The position numbers and the translations under genes were made by a program. Shown piece by piece: positions 11,751 to 23,405 of a stretch of 64,000 nt of DNA. The first letter of the stretch is position 1; each line of letters starts with the position of its first letter. This DNA comes from Nepenthes gracilis (lineage: Eukaryota > Streptophyta > Magnoliopsida > Caryophyllales > Nepenthaceae). Location of the stretch: contig BSYO01000038.1 in assembly GCA_033239525.1 (NCBI GenBank), positions 11,163,041 through 11,227,040 on the forward strand, given 5' to 3'. A model generated the notes under the pieces. That model saw only the letters and a list, made by a program, of their open reading frames with translations. It did no database searches and was not told the origin of the DNA.

Positions 11751-14650
11751 CATAATTTTTGTTGTTACTCATAACATAACTAAATTTTTCACTGACCATG
11801 CTAATTCATTTATTGATCATTTACTTATCTCTATGAGATTATTCAACTATTACCATATTTTGTATCAAAAGCAATAATATTATTATTTTAAATTTATTCG
11901 GTTGAAAAATAGCAAAACAATTATAGTAATAAATTTTAGTAATGGTTTTATGAAGTCCCTTTTGTATTGATCTTAATGAAAAAATCTAAATGGACCCCAA
12001 TTTGTGTGGCAACAAGGATGATATTATAAAGCTCTTATTTTATTCCTTAAAAGAAATAGCAAACTTGTTGATATAAATCTAAGCCTTATTCCTTGCTCTT
12101 TCTATTACATGAGTTTATTTGTAGTCCCTTCAGTTATTTAAAGGTTTATGATTGATTTTGTTAGGCTCTTTATTAGTTACCCTTTGTATTAAAACCATTG
12201 TTATTTAGAATCAAAGTACTAAAAATCTCTTCTAGTTTTAGTATTTTAATAATTAATTTATGTGATTATTATAGAATAAATGTTATAATTTTTAGAAAAA
12301 TCCATAAAAAATTCTTTTTTACTCATATCCGGATTTGATTTAACTGCTACTTGATAAATTTTTCTCTAAAATAAAACCTGAGTTTGCCTTCGACTATAAA
12401 AGCCTCCTTATCTCATTTGTTGCATGGAGCTTTTCAACTTTCTATGCCCTTTGCTTTGCTTTTTCATCTTTGTTGTTTCCTTATTGTCAAATTTGAGTGC
12501 ACTTTTTAGGCTTTTCTTCTATAACGAGTTAATTTTTTCGAAGATATTTTCTGCTTAATGTTTAACCAAGCAATTACAAATCAAGCTTGAGTATTTTGAT
12601 TTATCATAAATGATATGTTGAACTTCATCCATACCGATTCGGTTGAAGGAGTTTCTTAAAGGTGCAAGTATCATTTAGGAGAGCATTGGAGTAAAGGATC
12701 GATCCTTTCCTTTTGTGTGATCTTGGTCCAATGTGTTAGGTTCATTTATACTCGATCTGTGGTCAAAGTTGGCCTGAGTATTAGCGTAACATAGAGGTAG
12801 CAATCAAATAGTGCTCGACTAGCAACTCAAAGGGTGTTATTTTGGATATCGTGTTTTTGAATATTTAGTTCATCAACAAAATTATGTATTATTTGCTATG
12901 ATACATACTTTTAATTATCTTGTTGAATTTTATAAGTTGTTTTACATTTTCACTCCCTTGGAAGTGCAAGTTGATCTTAATCTGGGTTCATCACAATGGA
13001 TGGCTAGAAGAGGTACATCTAAAAAACAATCGTATCAAATTCAGTAAAATCTATTTGTGTTTTCTTCAATCTTAATATTGTTAGAATTTAACCTTCTAAA
13101 AAAATAGAAAAGTTATAAAATAAGATATCGTTTAGTAACAAGATATCCATTCATATATAATAATAAATTTATGAATAAATTAATGAATGAATAAATGTTA
13201 TCATTCGAGGGTATTCTTAAGTCACTTCTCAAAATAGAAAGATATCAATAAGTTGATCTTTCTCTACCATAAGAAACTTGAAATACCTTCGGCTTTCCCA
13301 CAACCAAGATGTGGGTATAAACTCGATTTGATAAACAAAAAATGCAATGTCTCAATTTAAAATTTTTAATACTCGTTCAAAAAATGAGTTAAATTTGAAC
13401 ATTGTTGAGCTTAATTTGTTTTGATTTCAAACAACTTGGTGGGTTCATTTGTAGCCTTATGAACATGCTTGTTGAAGGGCTTAACTTGGTGTAATAAAAA
13501 AGCATTTAGCTCTACTTGACCTGCTTTGAGCATTAAAGAGTAAAGCCATGGGCTCTCGAGTTTACACTTAGCAGAAAATTTTTAAAGAAAATTAATTTTT
13601 GAGCAAAATTGGAGCTTGAGTTTAGAAATTAGAGTTTCACCCGAACCAACAATTATTTAAATGCAAAAAAAGCCAATGATAGTTTCTCATGTTTTTCAGC
13701 CTTACCACATTCTTTGCTAGAATTAGAAGCAAATGGGATTAAGCTGTGCTAAACTTGAATTGCTTATCGATGGCAATGAGTCAAGAAAATTTCAAATTTA
13801 AATTTAATCTGATATTTTACACTTAGAGTGATATTATTCATCTATCCATTTATATACTTCATTTGTGCCCCATTGTTGTTTTAAACCTACCAAAGTTCTG
13901 GCTCAATAAAGCCTCAATAATTTAGCATATATCGAAATCAAACCCAAAACAACTATTTTTTTCCATCTTAAAAGCTACGAGTTTATAATCTATTAAACAC
14001 AATATAACTCAATAAATAAATAAATCAATCCTTTAGTCACCCTTGAGATGTCTTCTAGTGACGTTACATTCATCTATCAATTTATTCTTATAAAATTCAT
14101 TAATATAGATAGAAAGATGATACCATGTTATTGCAAATGTCGTGATAATAACCAGGGAAAGCAACCCATTTGGATTTCATTGGAAAAAAATACCACATGA
14201 TCAGAATCATTTCATAGTTGTCATGAAATATCCAAAAATAGCTAAAAGTCGCAGCAGCTTAGCTGTTTGTGACGATACAATCAACGATCTCTTATGTTAA
14301 GGAAATGATTTCAATCAGCATACGTTACTCTCTCCAAGTAAGATTATCATTCATTCTGAATCCTGCAAATGAATAATGCTAAGAATTAGCAGCCATTAAC
14401 ATATCAACAACAGAAGAATCATGCATGAATAACACGTGTTTGTTATTTATAAGAATTAGCTTCCATTTGATGCGTAGCTGCATATGAGTTTGTTAGATTA
14501 CACGTGTTTTGTGATCGAAATATATCTATAAAGTTAGAATAAAGGTAAATAAGACAGCTATTGAGAGGCGTGGGTTTGATGATAATATGCTTTTTAATTT
14601 TTCATCTAACCCCTTCAATTGGAGTGTAAAGCACTAATATAAATATATAT
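11751..14650. other. AT-rich intergenic DNA, probable old retroelement sequence
   Basis: No open frame resembling a gene was seen on either strand. The stretch from about 12570 to 13020 has moderate complexity and LTR-like composition, and the remainder is AT-rich unique-looking sequence. No RNA gene was recognised. Confidence 0.4.
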
Positions 14651-14654
14651 ACGG

Positions 14655-14775
14655 GATATCAGAGCTTTTTAATACTGATATTTTCTGATACCATAATAAT
14701 ATTACAATATATTAATATGTTGATGATATATTACAATATATCGAATAATACGGTCTCATCAGTTTTGCAAGAGAT
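14655..14775 (+). repeat. Partial copy of the GATA/TATC-rich dispersed repeat
   Basis: Contains CTGATACCATAATAATATTACAATATATTAATATGTTGATGATATATTACAATATATCG in broken form, which aligns with the central part of the copies at 34511-34740 and 47846-48111. Both termini are missing or unrecognisable, so this is a fragment in the same (+) orientation. Confidence 0.45.
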
Positions 14776-15229
14776 GGTGATTACTCTCTTGCAAATTAAC
14801 AAGACCTTCAACATACAATCTCAGTGCCTCATTATTGGCAAGAGAAAGGGTAAAAGAAGATAAACTTGATTCCACATTCTTCAACACAATAAGATAATTT
14901 TTATTCTTTCAGTTCTTTTTTTTCTTTGTTATTTTTTTACATATCAAAGACAACAATCGTGGAGTTCAAAAAAATTCAGGTATGCAATTATCTCCTAAAG
15001 TTATCATACATATTCAATTTGGATCATGCAAGAACAAATGGTCAAGCCAAAAAAAAAAAGCCCCCAAGTGAACCATCAAAGTTTACATGACATAATTAGC
15101 AACTAGCCAACTACAAATAACAATCACGTTATCCCCCCAAACATAAATTATACGATAATAAGGCACTTATATTTCTTTCCTTTTAAGAAATGCAATAAGA
15201 ACGGCAATGAAGTTTACTTCCAAATACCA

Positions 15230-16237
15230 AATAATTAACTTTTTTTGAGGTTTGGAATGAAATGAAATCACAACTAATTCAGACAAAAACAAACAAGTAT
15301 GAGTATACAGCATAACACAATCACTTAAACAAAAGAAGTTTAATCTGATTTTTGATTTATAACAAGCAAATTCAAGCCAAGTTCCATACATATAATCAAG
15401 TGATTCAAGCACATTTCCTAATTTAAAGCCTAGATTATACTATAATAAAAAATTAAGTTATCAAAAGGATCTCACAATCAGAATAAACTAACAAGCATGA
15501 CCTCAATCACTTAGGGGGGGGGGGGGGACAGCTAAAGCTGATTTTTCATAGCTCCCTACATATAAAGAAGCGCGTCAAGCCCATTTCCTAATTTAAAGCC
15601 TAGATTATACCATAATCACATATCAAGTTCTCAAAAAGCGATCACTATTCAGAATCAAACAACAAGCATGGCTATACAACATAACCTCGATCAGTTAAAC
15701 AGGAAACAACATAATCTTGTATTCAGAATCAAATATAAGATTATTTTTCATGACTATACAAATTCAAGCCAAGCTCCCTACATATAAACAGATATGTCAT
15801 GCCCATTTCCTAATTTAAATCCTAGATTATACGATAATCACAAAATATGTCCTCAAAAATAGCTTATAGATCACTCAAATTGGTAGCTTTCCATCATGAA
15901 AAAAAGCAAACTTGGATATCTCACAGATTTGGATTCAAACCACAACCAATTCAGACTAAACTAACAACCAATTCAAGCTAAATTAAATCCTCAACATAGC
16001 TCATAGATCACTCACATTGGTAGCTTTCCAGCAGTAAAAATAGCAAACTTGGACGTCTCAGAGGTTTGAAATGAAACCACAACCAACTCAGACTAGACTA
16101 ACAAGCATGACTATAAGCATAAGCCAATCACTTTAAGCTGATCTTTCATGACAAGCAAATTCAAGCCCATTTTATAATTTAAGGCATAGATTAAGCCATA
16201 ATCACAGATTAAGTCCTCGGAATAGCTCATAGATCAC
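15230..16237 (-). repeat. Degenerate tandem array behind TTM3 that includes extra copies of its last codons
   Basis: Direct repeats of irregular unit length. The landmark AATTTAA(A/G)(G/T)C(C/A)TAGATTA occurs near 15420, 15590, 15811 and 16176. The landmark ACTCA(A/C)ATTGGTAGCTTTCCA occurs near 15873, 16010 and 16236, the last being the TTM3 stop region itself. CACAAC(C/T)AA(C/T)TCAGAC occurs near 15265, 15940 and 16080. A 15-nt G run interrupts one unit near 15514. Read on minus, 16056-16012 encodes TSKFAIFTAGKLPM-stop and 15919-15875 encodes ISKFAFFHDGKLPI-stop, against MSKFAIFRSGKLPM-stop in the gene (16282-16238). The array therefore arose by duplication of the TTM3 3' end plus 3' UTR. 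It may supply alternative terminal exons or be dead. Confidence 0.75.
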
Positions 16238-16858
16238 TCACATTGGTAGCTTTCCACTGCGAAAAATAGCAAACTTAGACATCGTCGAGTAGGAATAAGC
16301 AATCCCATTCTTCCTCAACAGCCCTTCGATCAACTCCTTAGCCTTCTCTGGCTCTCCAGTCTCACTCTCAACTTCATATAAAGTGCCGAAATCGAACGTA
16401 GTCTCATCCAATTCCAACTTCAGTCCACTCCATTCATAAACCCTTCTCACATTCTTAAACCCTCCCAAACAAACATACTCATTACCCTCAATACCAAACT
16501 CCTCTCTCACTCTAACCAAAACCCTCGACCCCGTCGTTGACCCGATAAGAGACGGGTCCACCCAGATCGCCCTGCCCGTACCCGGATCCAATTCCTCCTC
16601 GTCCTCCTCAACCCGGCTAACGCCATCGACTATTATGGCCTTGGCCTTGAGAGAAGCGACGCAGCGGGCAGCGGTAGCGAGATGGTCTCCGTAGAAGCGG
16701 AGGCGGAGGACGGCGCGGCGGGAAGACAGATGGGACGCCACGGAGTCGAAGAAGAGGTTGTGCTGGTGGTGGGTGTGGAGGAGGAACGGGGAGAGGACGG
16801 AGGAGAGAGATTGGTGGGCCGTAGAGTCTGGGAGGCGGAGCTTGACTTCGATTTCCAT
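16238..16858 (-). CDS. TTM3: Triphosphate tunnel metalloenzyme 3 (CYTH-domain inorganic polyphosphatase)
   Basis: A single uninterrupted frame of 206 aa, matching the usual plant TTM3 length of about 210. The ATG at 16858 is used. The codon before it is GTG, so MEIEVK is the true N-terminus and supplies the ExExK signature (E2, E4, K6) that defines CYTH enzymes. Later tunnel-strand motifs are visible: RAVLRLRFYGD near 50-60, VLVRVREEFG near 110, LKLELDETTFDFG with LYEVESE near 145-165, and C-terminal SKFAIFRSGKLP. Plant TTM3 hydrolyses tripolyphosphate with a metal cofactor, and AtTTM3 has been linked to root growth. It is the second cistron behind CDC26 with 37 nt between them, so it probably depends on the CDC26 leader and on reinitiation or internal initiation. 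Its 3' flank is a tandem array containing copies of its own terminal codons. Confidence 0.93.
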   Translation of the reverse strand: MEIEVKLRLPDSTAHQSLSSVLSPFLLHTHHQHNLFFDSVASHLSSRRAVLRLRFYGDHLATAARCVASLKAKAIIVDGVSRVEEDEEELDPGTGRAIWVDPSLIGSTTGSRVLVRVREEFGIEGNEYVCLGGFKNVRRVYEWSGLKLELDETTFDFGTLYEVESETGEPEKAKELIEGLLRKNGIAYSYSTMSKFAIFRSGKLPM

Positions 16859-16895
16859 CACTAATTGTTACCGAGGGCTTAAAAGATTCGTATAG

Positions 16896-17093
16896 CTAGG
16901 AGGAGAGGCCTATGCGTTGGGATTTGGATTGGTCGTTGGAGGACCGGTCGAAGTGGTGGAGGAGGGCAGCGGCGGCGGCGGAGGATGACGATTCTGAGGC
17001 GCCGGTCGTGGCAGAAGTTACCGAGCGAGTTTGTTGAAGTTCTTCTTTGTCTTCAATCTTGACTTCGATTTTGCTGGGCTTCCTTCTCAGCAT
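16896..17093 (-). CDS. CDC26: Anaphase-promoting complex subunit CDC26
   Basis: A 65-aa protein starting MLRRKPSKIEVKIEDKEEL, the near-invariant N-terminus of plant CDC26. CDC26 stabilises the TPR subunit APC6/CDC16 inside the APC/C ubiquitin ligase through this N-terminal segment. The rest is Ser/Ala-rich and variable, ending SQRIGLSS. The ATG at 17093 was chosen by family conservation. The frame stays open 63 nt upstream but that part is Arg-rich leader. The stop at 16896-16898 lies 37 nt before the TTM3 ATG on the same strand. In Arabidopsis CDC26 and TTM3 are made from one bicistronic mRNA, and the spacing here fits the same arrangement. Confidence 0.92.
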   Translation of the reverse strand: MLRRKPSKIEVKIEDKEELQQTRSVTSATTGASESSSSAAAAALLHHFDRSSNDQSKSQRIGLSS

Positions 17094-17156
17094 CTCCTCT
17101 CCTCCTCTCTGTCTTCTCCTCCAGCGCCTATTCCGGGACGGATTGATTCCTCTCAA

Positions 17157-17999
17157 GAGAAGGGTGACAATTTATTTTTTTTTTATATTTTAATTATTTA
17201 TTTTTAAATAAATAATTAAAATTTAATAATAAATTGTAATTACTTTTTTTATTTTTTAAAAAAATAACTAAATTATAATTATTTATTTACAAATAAATAA
17301 TTTAAATTAAGAAAAAAAATACTCTAACAGTATAATTTTTGATGCATCTTGACGTAATGTGTTACTGTTTACATTACTCAAAATATAGTCATTAAAATTT
17401 TTATTAAGTATAAATTAATAATGATATAATAAAAATATAAAAAATTCATTTTTAATATATTATCGCACCTCACCGCTTGTCACACTGTGTACTACCAAAT
17501 TAAATTAAAAAGAAACAAATTTTTTTAAAAAATATATATCAAAAGGCCTAAATAAAATATAATGCCATGGTTGAAAATAATGGTGCCGCCTGTCAACGTT
17601 CTCAATAAAATTATTTTCATTAAAAAAGGAAAGTTGCTGATATACCTAGCAAAATAATAAATTAAATTTAATATATTTCATAATTAGTTATATATATATT
17701 AAAAAATACGATGGTATAAAATAAAAACACGCTTTTCTGTTTTTTTTTTTTTTTTTGAACTTTGTCTGGCTAATAATAAGTGGATATGGAAAAACAAACT
17801 CAAATCCATATTAAATACAACTTTATAAAAATTAATTTTAATCATATTATTTGTCAATTATATTATTTTTGTTGCATTCCAAGTTCCTGATTGTCGTATG
17901 AATTAAGTAGCATTTGGATTCCTCGTTGTCTGGAGGTAATTACGAGTCTGTCTGGTCTCTGTCGCTATTAACCTGGAACTTACACAACACAACTAACAA
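17157..17999. promoter_or_regulatory. Upstream region of the CDC26-TTM3 unit; AT-rich
   Basis: GC-rich leader sequence ends abruptly at about 17165 and is followed by very AT-rich DNA with T runs (17173-17184, 17739-17755). The promoter of the minus-strand CDC26-TTM3 transcript must lie here. I see no clear TATA box or element and no gene. Confidence 0.3.
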
Positions 18000-18720
18000 G
18001 CAAGATATCAGAGGTCGGCGGGATTTCTCCCACAGAAAACACTTCCATACTTAAATCAATAACCTTCCATAACGAGTGAAAAGGGGGGATACACGCTTAG
18101 AGGTGCGAAAAATTATGTTGAGTGTGCGGTGTGAGTGTATGAATGTAAGAGCTTGATTTAATGAACGGCTGGTGGGAGGCCTAACTCCTTGTATACACCG
18201 TGACAGGTAGCCGACTTTGGTAGCCCGTAAGGGGCTGTGAGTACTGGACGTAAGTCTGAGAGTTGGAACTCATGGAGTATATGTCTCAGTGCCCAAGCTC
18301 AAATTAAAGATTTTACAATCGGTCCCCCCCCCTCTTGTAGGAGGAAGGAGAATTTATAAGCTCCAGGGAGTGGACTTTGAGCACGGTGATCTTTTATGTA
18401 AGGATTCGTCGGTCGTTGATTTGTTGGTGGCGGTCGGTGATATTAGTTGTTGCCTTGTGGCAGTGAGGAGGCCGTCGTGCAACACTGATCACATTTGGTC
18501 TACCTTTCGTATGAGGATTGACTGGTCAGTCACAGGGGACAGTGCAAATCGCGACTAGTAAGGTTGACCCTTTTCTCATTGGCTCATATTGCTGCATCGT
18601 GCCTGTTGCATGTAGTAGCATTAATTAATTGTAGGAAGCGTTGATTGGCGATCGCTGAGCTGCCACATAGGCTACTTAGAGTTCCAAGCTGAATAGTTGA
18701 TTTGGGCTTCTACTTCTTGG
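18000..18720 (+). mobile_element. LTR-like or non-autonomous element fragment
   Basis: A sharply bounded block of higher GC inside AT-rich flanks. It contains AATTTATAAGCTCCAGGGAGT (split here as a TATA-like box plus leader), GGTCGGCGGGATTTCTCCC and a C8 run near 18325. This layout recalls the promoter/leader of plant LTR elements. The 89-codon frame at 18289-18558 has no family resemblance and is probably fortuitous. Confidence 0.3.
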
Positions 18721-19442
18721 ATTGGGTTTTGTGAGTTATGGGTTTCACCGATATTAGACCTAATAATTTTAATTATATATAAAAAAACTAAATAGAAATA
18801 TCAAAAGGCCATGACCAAATTTTTAGGACATCCGAAATCATTTTTAACGCATAGGAGCGTCACATGAATAGAGAAAAATGGATAATGAGGAGATGTTTAA
18901 TACCCGGTTGAAATCCGATTTTAATTTTATTTTTTATCAATCTTAGATACGTTGCTGTATTCTTATTTATATCCTTATTACCATTGAGTTTTTTATTTTT
19001 CTACATGTATCTTTCCTAATGAGTTGTTAATGTGTTGCGATTATATTTAATCGATCATCTACATGGATTATAATGAAATATTTTATTATTATTATATATA
19101 TAACCAAATATCTTTATATTAATTATTACATGTTAAATATTATTATAAAATTTGTGTATACTTGATTACTTAATTTTATTTTTTATTACCGTACCAATTA
19201 TATGTATATTTTATCTTTAAAAAAATTCCAATATTATTGTTTTCATTAATTTATTAGATTTTATTTTTCTTGCACATATAACTTTTTGGGTAGATTCCAA
19301 ATATTAATTTCCTCCTCCAAATATTAATTTCCCGAATCAGACATTAATTTATTTCCTATTTTTAATTAAAACTCTGAATTAAAATAAATAGCCATCCACA
19401 TTACTTCTTCATCAATTCTTCGCCAGTACACAATCACAAGAG
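18721..19442. promoter_or_regulatory. AT-rich region upstream of the Cys-rich peptide gene
   Basis: Mostly low-complexity AT-rich sequence. Near the 3' end there is a short tandem repeat (CCAAATATTAATTTCC, about 19296-19332) and a TATA-like TAAAATAAATAGCC at about 19379-19393, followed by a C/A-rich leader into the ATG at 19443. Suitable as the promoter of the following small gene, though this is inferred. Confidence 0.35.
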
Positions 19443-21054
19443 ATGAAGAAAATAAGCATCGTCCTGCTTTCTCTCCTCCTCTTACCCCTTCCACCTGACG
19501 AAGGTTAGTGTTTATTATTTTTCCATATATATATATTCAAATTTATAATTTAATTGAAAATACAATGCCTTAAAAAAAAAATAATAAAATTATTTATTCG
19601 AATAATTATATAAATTAAAAAATTAAAAATTAAAATAAAAAATTAGTATGAAATTAAAAATAACAATATTTTTTAAAATTTTACTTATATAATAATATTT
19701 TAAAAATATTATTTGATAAATTTAAAAATAAAAATATGTGTATTTAATAAAAAAATAAATTTTTAATTCAATTCATAAATGACTTTATTCTTATTTCTTA
19801 ATATTTTTCCATTTGATATTAAAGTAGTTTTTAAATGGTTAGAATTATTATATTATTTTAGCATTTTATGATTTTAAATTAAATATTAATGATATATTTA
19901 AATTTGTGCTTGGCATTTTATTAGAAATTTTTAAAAATTGATTTTTTATTTATTATAATATCTCTATCTTTGTGAGGGAGTATAAAATTTATGAATGGAG
20001 ATATTGTCTATAAAAAAAATAGAACAAAAATAAGTTAAATAATTTTTTTTAATTCAAATATGAAAAATAATTTCTCATTATTATTTACATATAGGATAAA
20101 TATTTTTATAATTTATAAAAAAAAGATTAATTTTTTAATTATAAAATATTATTTTTTATTAAAAATTGAGTATATTATAAAGAATTTAATAAAATACTAT
20201 AAAACTATATAAAATTATAATTTTCAATTATTTTGATGAATTATTTATTATATATTAAAATAAATAATTAATTGAAGATATAAAAGCAAATAAATTATTG
20301 TTTAAAATAATTAAGAGAAAAGTTAATAAATTTGGTGAAATGGATTAGCATGTGCATTAAAATTCGAGCCAACGCGTTTGAACCTCTTTCCCTATCAAGC
20401 CTTATTTTTTTTATTTATTATATATAACTTTACTTTATATTATATAAATAATTTTTTATATAAATAAAAATAAAAATAAAATTAAATATATCATGTTATT
20501 TCAAATATATTATATAAAAATTAAAAAATTACTGATTTAATTAAAAAATATATAAAATTAAGCTCTATTAGAACTAGAAATAAGAGGACTCTGTCTCTTA
20601 AAAAGATAAAAAATTATTATTTAAATTTAGATTATTTATTTTTTAAGTGGATGGTTATGAGTTAATAATTAATTTTAATTATTTTTTAAAATTTTTAAAA
20701 TTTTTTAAAATAATTAAATTATAATTATTTATTTAAAAATAGATAATTAAGATCTAAAAAATAATTTATTTAGAAGTCAGGAACAGATGGTGTAGTGGGT
20801 AACAAGGAAAAATGACATTATTTAATAAGTAATCATACTTGTCTAAATCATTAATAATTTATCTATAATTCATTATTTATATGTTAATATTATTATATTT
20901 TAAAAAATAAAATAAAATTGATATATAAAATATATAAAAATATATATATATATATTTAATTTAATGGGCTGCTGCTAGGTTAGGTTTGCAGTCAACATTG
21001 GTTCACCAAACCAACCACATTTTCTTATCAATACAATTAAAAGTAAGGTTCGTG

Positions 21055-21087
<33 letters not shown>

Positions 21088-22269
21088 TAAAATATGATTG
21101 TTTTAAAAAATATAAAATTTAGATAAAAATATTATCTAAAATAATTAAAAATATATATTTATACGAAAATATATTATTTTTATAAGAAATTCATGCAAAA
21201 TCCCATATTAAAATATCTTTATGACATCATATTTTTAAAATATTTTTATGCGAGATAAATATTTTTAGTTTTTTTTTTGTTTTCCCGTCATTAAATGACA
21301 TCATAAATATTAAGTGTACGGAGAGCATGAAAACACCGGCATAAACCACGGATTTTGCGAGTTCAATTATGGGCTGCCGCAGATGTACTTTTTTGACAAA
21401 AAAAGGAAAATTTCTATTGGGCTGGGCCCGGCCCAACTAAATATAATAAAAAAATTATGTAGTATGTTTATAACAAAATATCACTTTATAATAGCAATAA
21501 ATAATTAAAAATGCAAATAAATATAATATAATATCACAGCTAATTAAACTCAATATATATTTCAAAAGTAGTACGATTATTTCATAAATCTATGCAAAAT
21601 ATTACAAAAGTATATATTTTTTTATAAATATATTTTTTAAATATTTTTTGTAAATATATTTCATAAATACATTTTAATATTCTATATTTATTTATTTTAA
21701 AAAATAATATTTATGCACCCACTTATACCCCTATTTTTATCAAAATTGCTAAAAAATTTATTTTTAGAGAGGGAAATTAAATATAAAAAATTATAATAAA
21801 ATAAAATTTACACCTATTTTTAATTTTATATATATATATATATATTATTAGTTTATTTTTATTTCTTGGATGGTGGAAAAGTTTGATGCCCATTATCCGA
21901 AAGGCTGTGTTCCTTTCTTCCCCAGTTGTCTCTGCGCACGTACCAATGAGCCCCACCCTTTAATTAATTATCATTAATATAAATAAATATCTTTTTTAAT
22001 TACTTTTTGAAATATTTGAATAATAAATATTATTTTATTTATAAATTGGTGCTAATTAATTTACATTAAATAAATTAATAAATATGTCATTGTTTATAAA
22101 TATTTAAAAAATTAGCTTTCTGCGTTTCTGAGAAAGCACAGGCAAAGCCAAGCCCCACACCTGCAACGAATCCTCACGTTGCTGTTGTCAGAATGACTCC
22201 ATCAAGCAAGCTTGTTTATGCTGCCGCACAAGTATTTTCTATAAATTGAAATTTGAATTTGACATTTGA
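19443..22269 (+). CDS. Putative small secreted Cys-rich peptide (2 exons, 62 aa)
   Basis: Exon 1 (19443-19503) encodes MKKISIVLLSLLLLPLPPDE, a textbook signal peptide, and ends in a GT donor with one base of the next codon. A candidate second exon (22142-22269) begins after ...GAGAAAGCACAG with matching phase. It encodes a 42-residue basic tail with seven cysteines in the pattern C-x5-CCC-x8-C-x-CC, then a stop. The join is inferred across a 2.6-kb AT-rich intron with no other gene. Evidence for coding is the in-phase join, the clustered cysteines and the retained duplicate of exon 2 near 23.15 kb. It resembles plant Cys-rich signalling or defence peptides in general, but I cannot place it in a named family. 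The odd cysteine number and the distance between exons leave real doubt. Confidence 0.4.
22010..22246 (+). repeat. Duplicated segment, copy 1 (contains exon 2 of the Cys-rich peptide)
   Basis: Direct repeat with 23030-23272, offset about 1.02 kb. Shared landmarks are TTCTGCGTTTCT(G/A)AGAAAGC, CGAATCCTCA(C/T)GTTGCT and CATCAAGCAAGCTT. The AT-rich left flank (TATTTATTAATTG-type sequence before TTTACA(T/C)TAA) also matches, so the duplication extends beyond the coding part. Confidence 0.75.
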
Positions 22270-23029
22270 CTATAGAGGAATGGTGCTGGTATGATTTAAT
22301 ATGACATCAGCTTGGCCTGTTGTTATGTGGAAATTATAAACCGTCAGTCTATTAAAAAATATGAATCAAATGAGTTTTTAGGTTTGAAATTTGAAAAAAT
22401 TTGACTGAACTATTGAAAATCTTAATGGTCAGACTACTTGTAGTATAAAAGATTGGGCTACGAAACGACTGTTTGATTAATGAATATGAACGATTAATCT
22501 TGATAAATAGTTATATAAATTTAGAAATAAACAGTCGAATCAAATGACCAGTTAATACTCCTAACAGATAGGTGTTAGATTTAGAATTTATGTAACTGTT
22601 TCACTATTTAATTTTCAACCGATATAAGTAATCAGTTAATATGTAATCACATATTTTCATGAAAGATATAAAAATTAGTAATAATATTATAAATACGTCT
22701 ATTTCCTTCAAATAAGGAGACGGAATCCAAATTATTCATAAAAATAATAAGTATAAATATTTAATCATTTATATATTTACAAATCTAAAAATTACGAAGC
22801 CAAGTTATTAATTTCTTACTCCCTTTTTAATACTCGATCACTTATTATCTTTTATTTTCTTAAAAAGATATTTAACTTAAATATTAATTGATATTTTAAA
22901 AAGTGAATCTCATATCATTTGATATTTTATTTATTATTATGATGAGATAAGATATAAATTAAAAATTTTAAAGACTAACCTAATACTATTTAAATAACTA
23001 TTAAAATTTGAAATATATAACAGGCCGAC

Positions 23030-23272
23030 ATGTCTTATTTTTAAATAATTTTATAATATATTATTTTATTTATTAATTGATGTTGATAAATTTACACTAA
23101 TTAAATAAATAAAATATTGTATAAAAATATTAAAAAATTGTTTTCTGCGTTTCTAAGAAAGCACAAGCAAAGCAAGGGCCCCACTTGCACCGAATCCTCA
23201 TGTTGCTCTAATCTGAATAACCCCATCAAGCAAGCTTCTTTCTACTACCGCACAAATATTTCTATAAGGAGA
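23030..23272 (+). pseudogene. Decayed duplicate of the Cys-rich peptide exon
   Basis: Homologous to 22010-22246. In the matching frame it reads KGPTCTESSCCSNLNNPIKQ and then ASFYYRT, so three of the cysteines have become Ser or Tyr and one is shifted. The splice acceptor CACAG has become CACAAG. No signal-peptide exon precedes it. It lies about 215 bp upstream of the heparanase-like start codon and so may now be promoter or leader DNA of that gene. Confidence 0.6.
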
Positions 23273-23405
23273 TATCCACAAACAAACCATCACTTCAATC
23301 AAGCCTTCATTTATTCTCAGAGTCTCCTCTGCTCCTTGAATCCACCATTGTTATGGCCTCCCTCACCTTCCCACCTTCACTTCTTCATCGGCCATTAACG
23401 AACAG

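Noticed and set aside
16682..16864. Glu/Val/Gly-rich plus-strand frame
   Set aside because: Antisense to the TTM3 coding sequence and explained by it.
23117..23398. 93-codon plus frame upstream of the heparanase-like gene
   Set aside because: Starts at a non-ATG codon and runs through the decayed Cys-peptide exon into leader DNA; better read as a pseudogene fragment.
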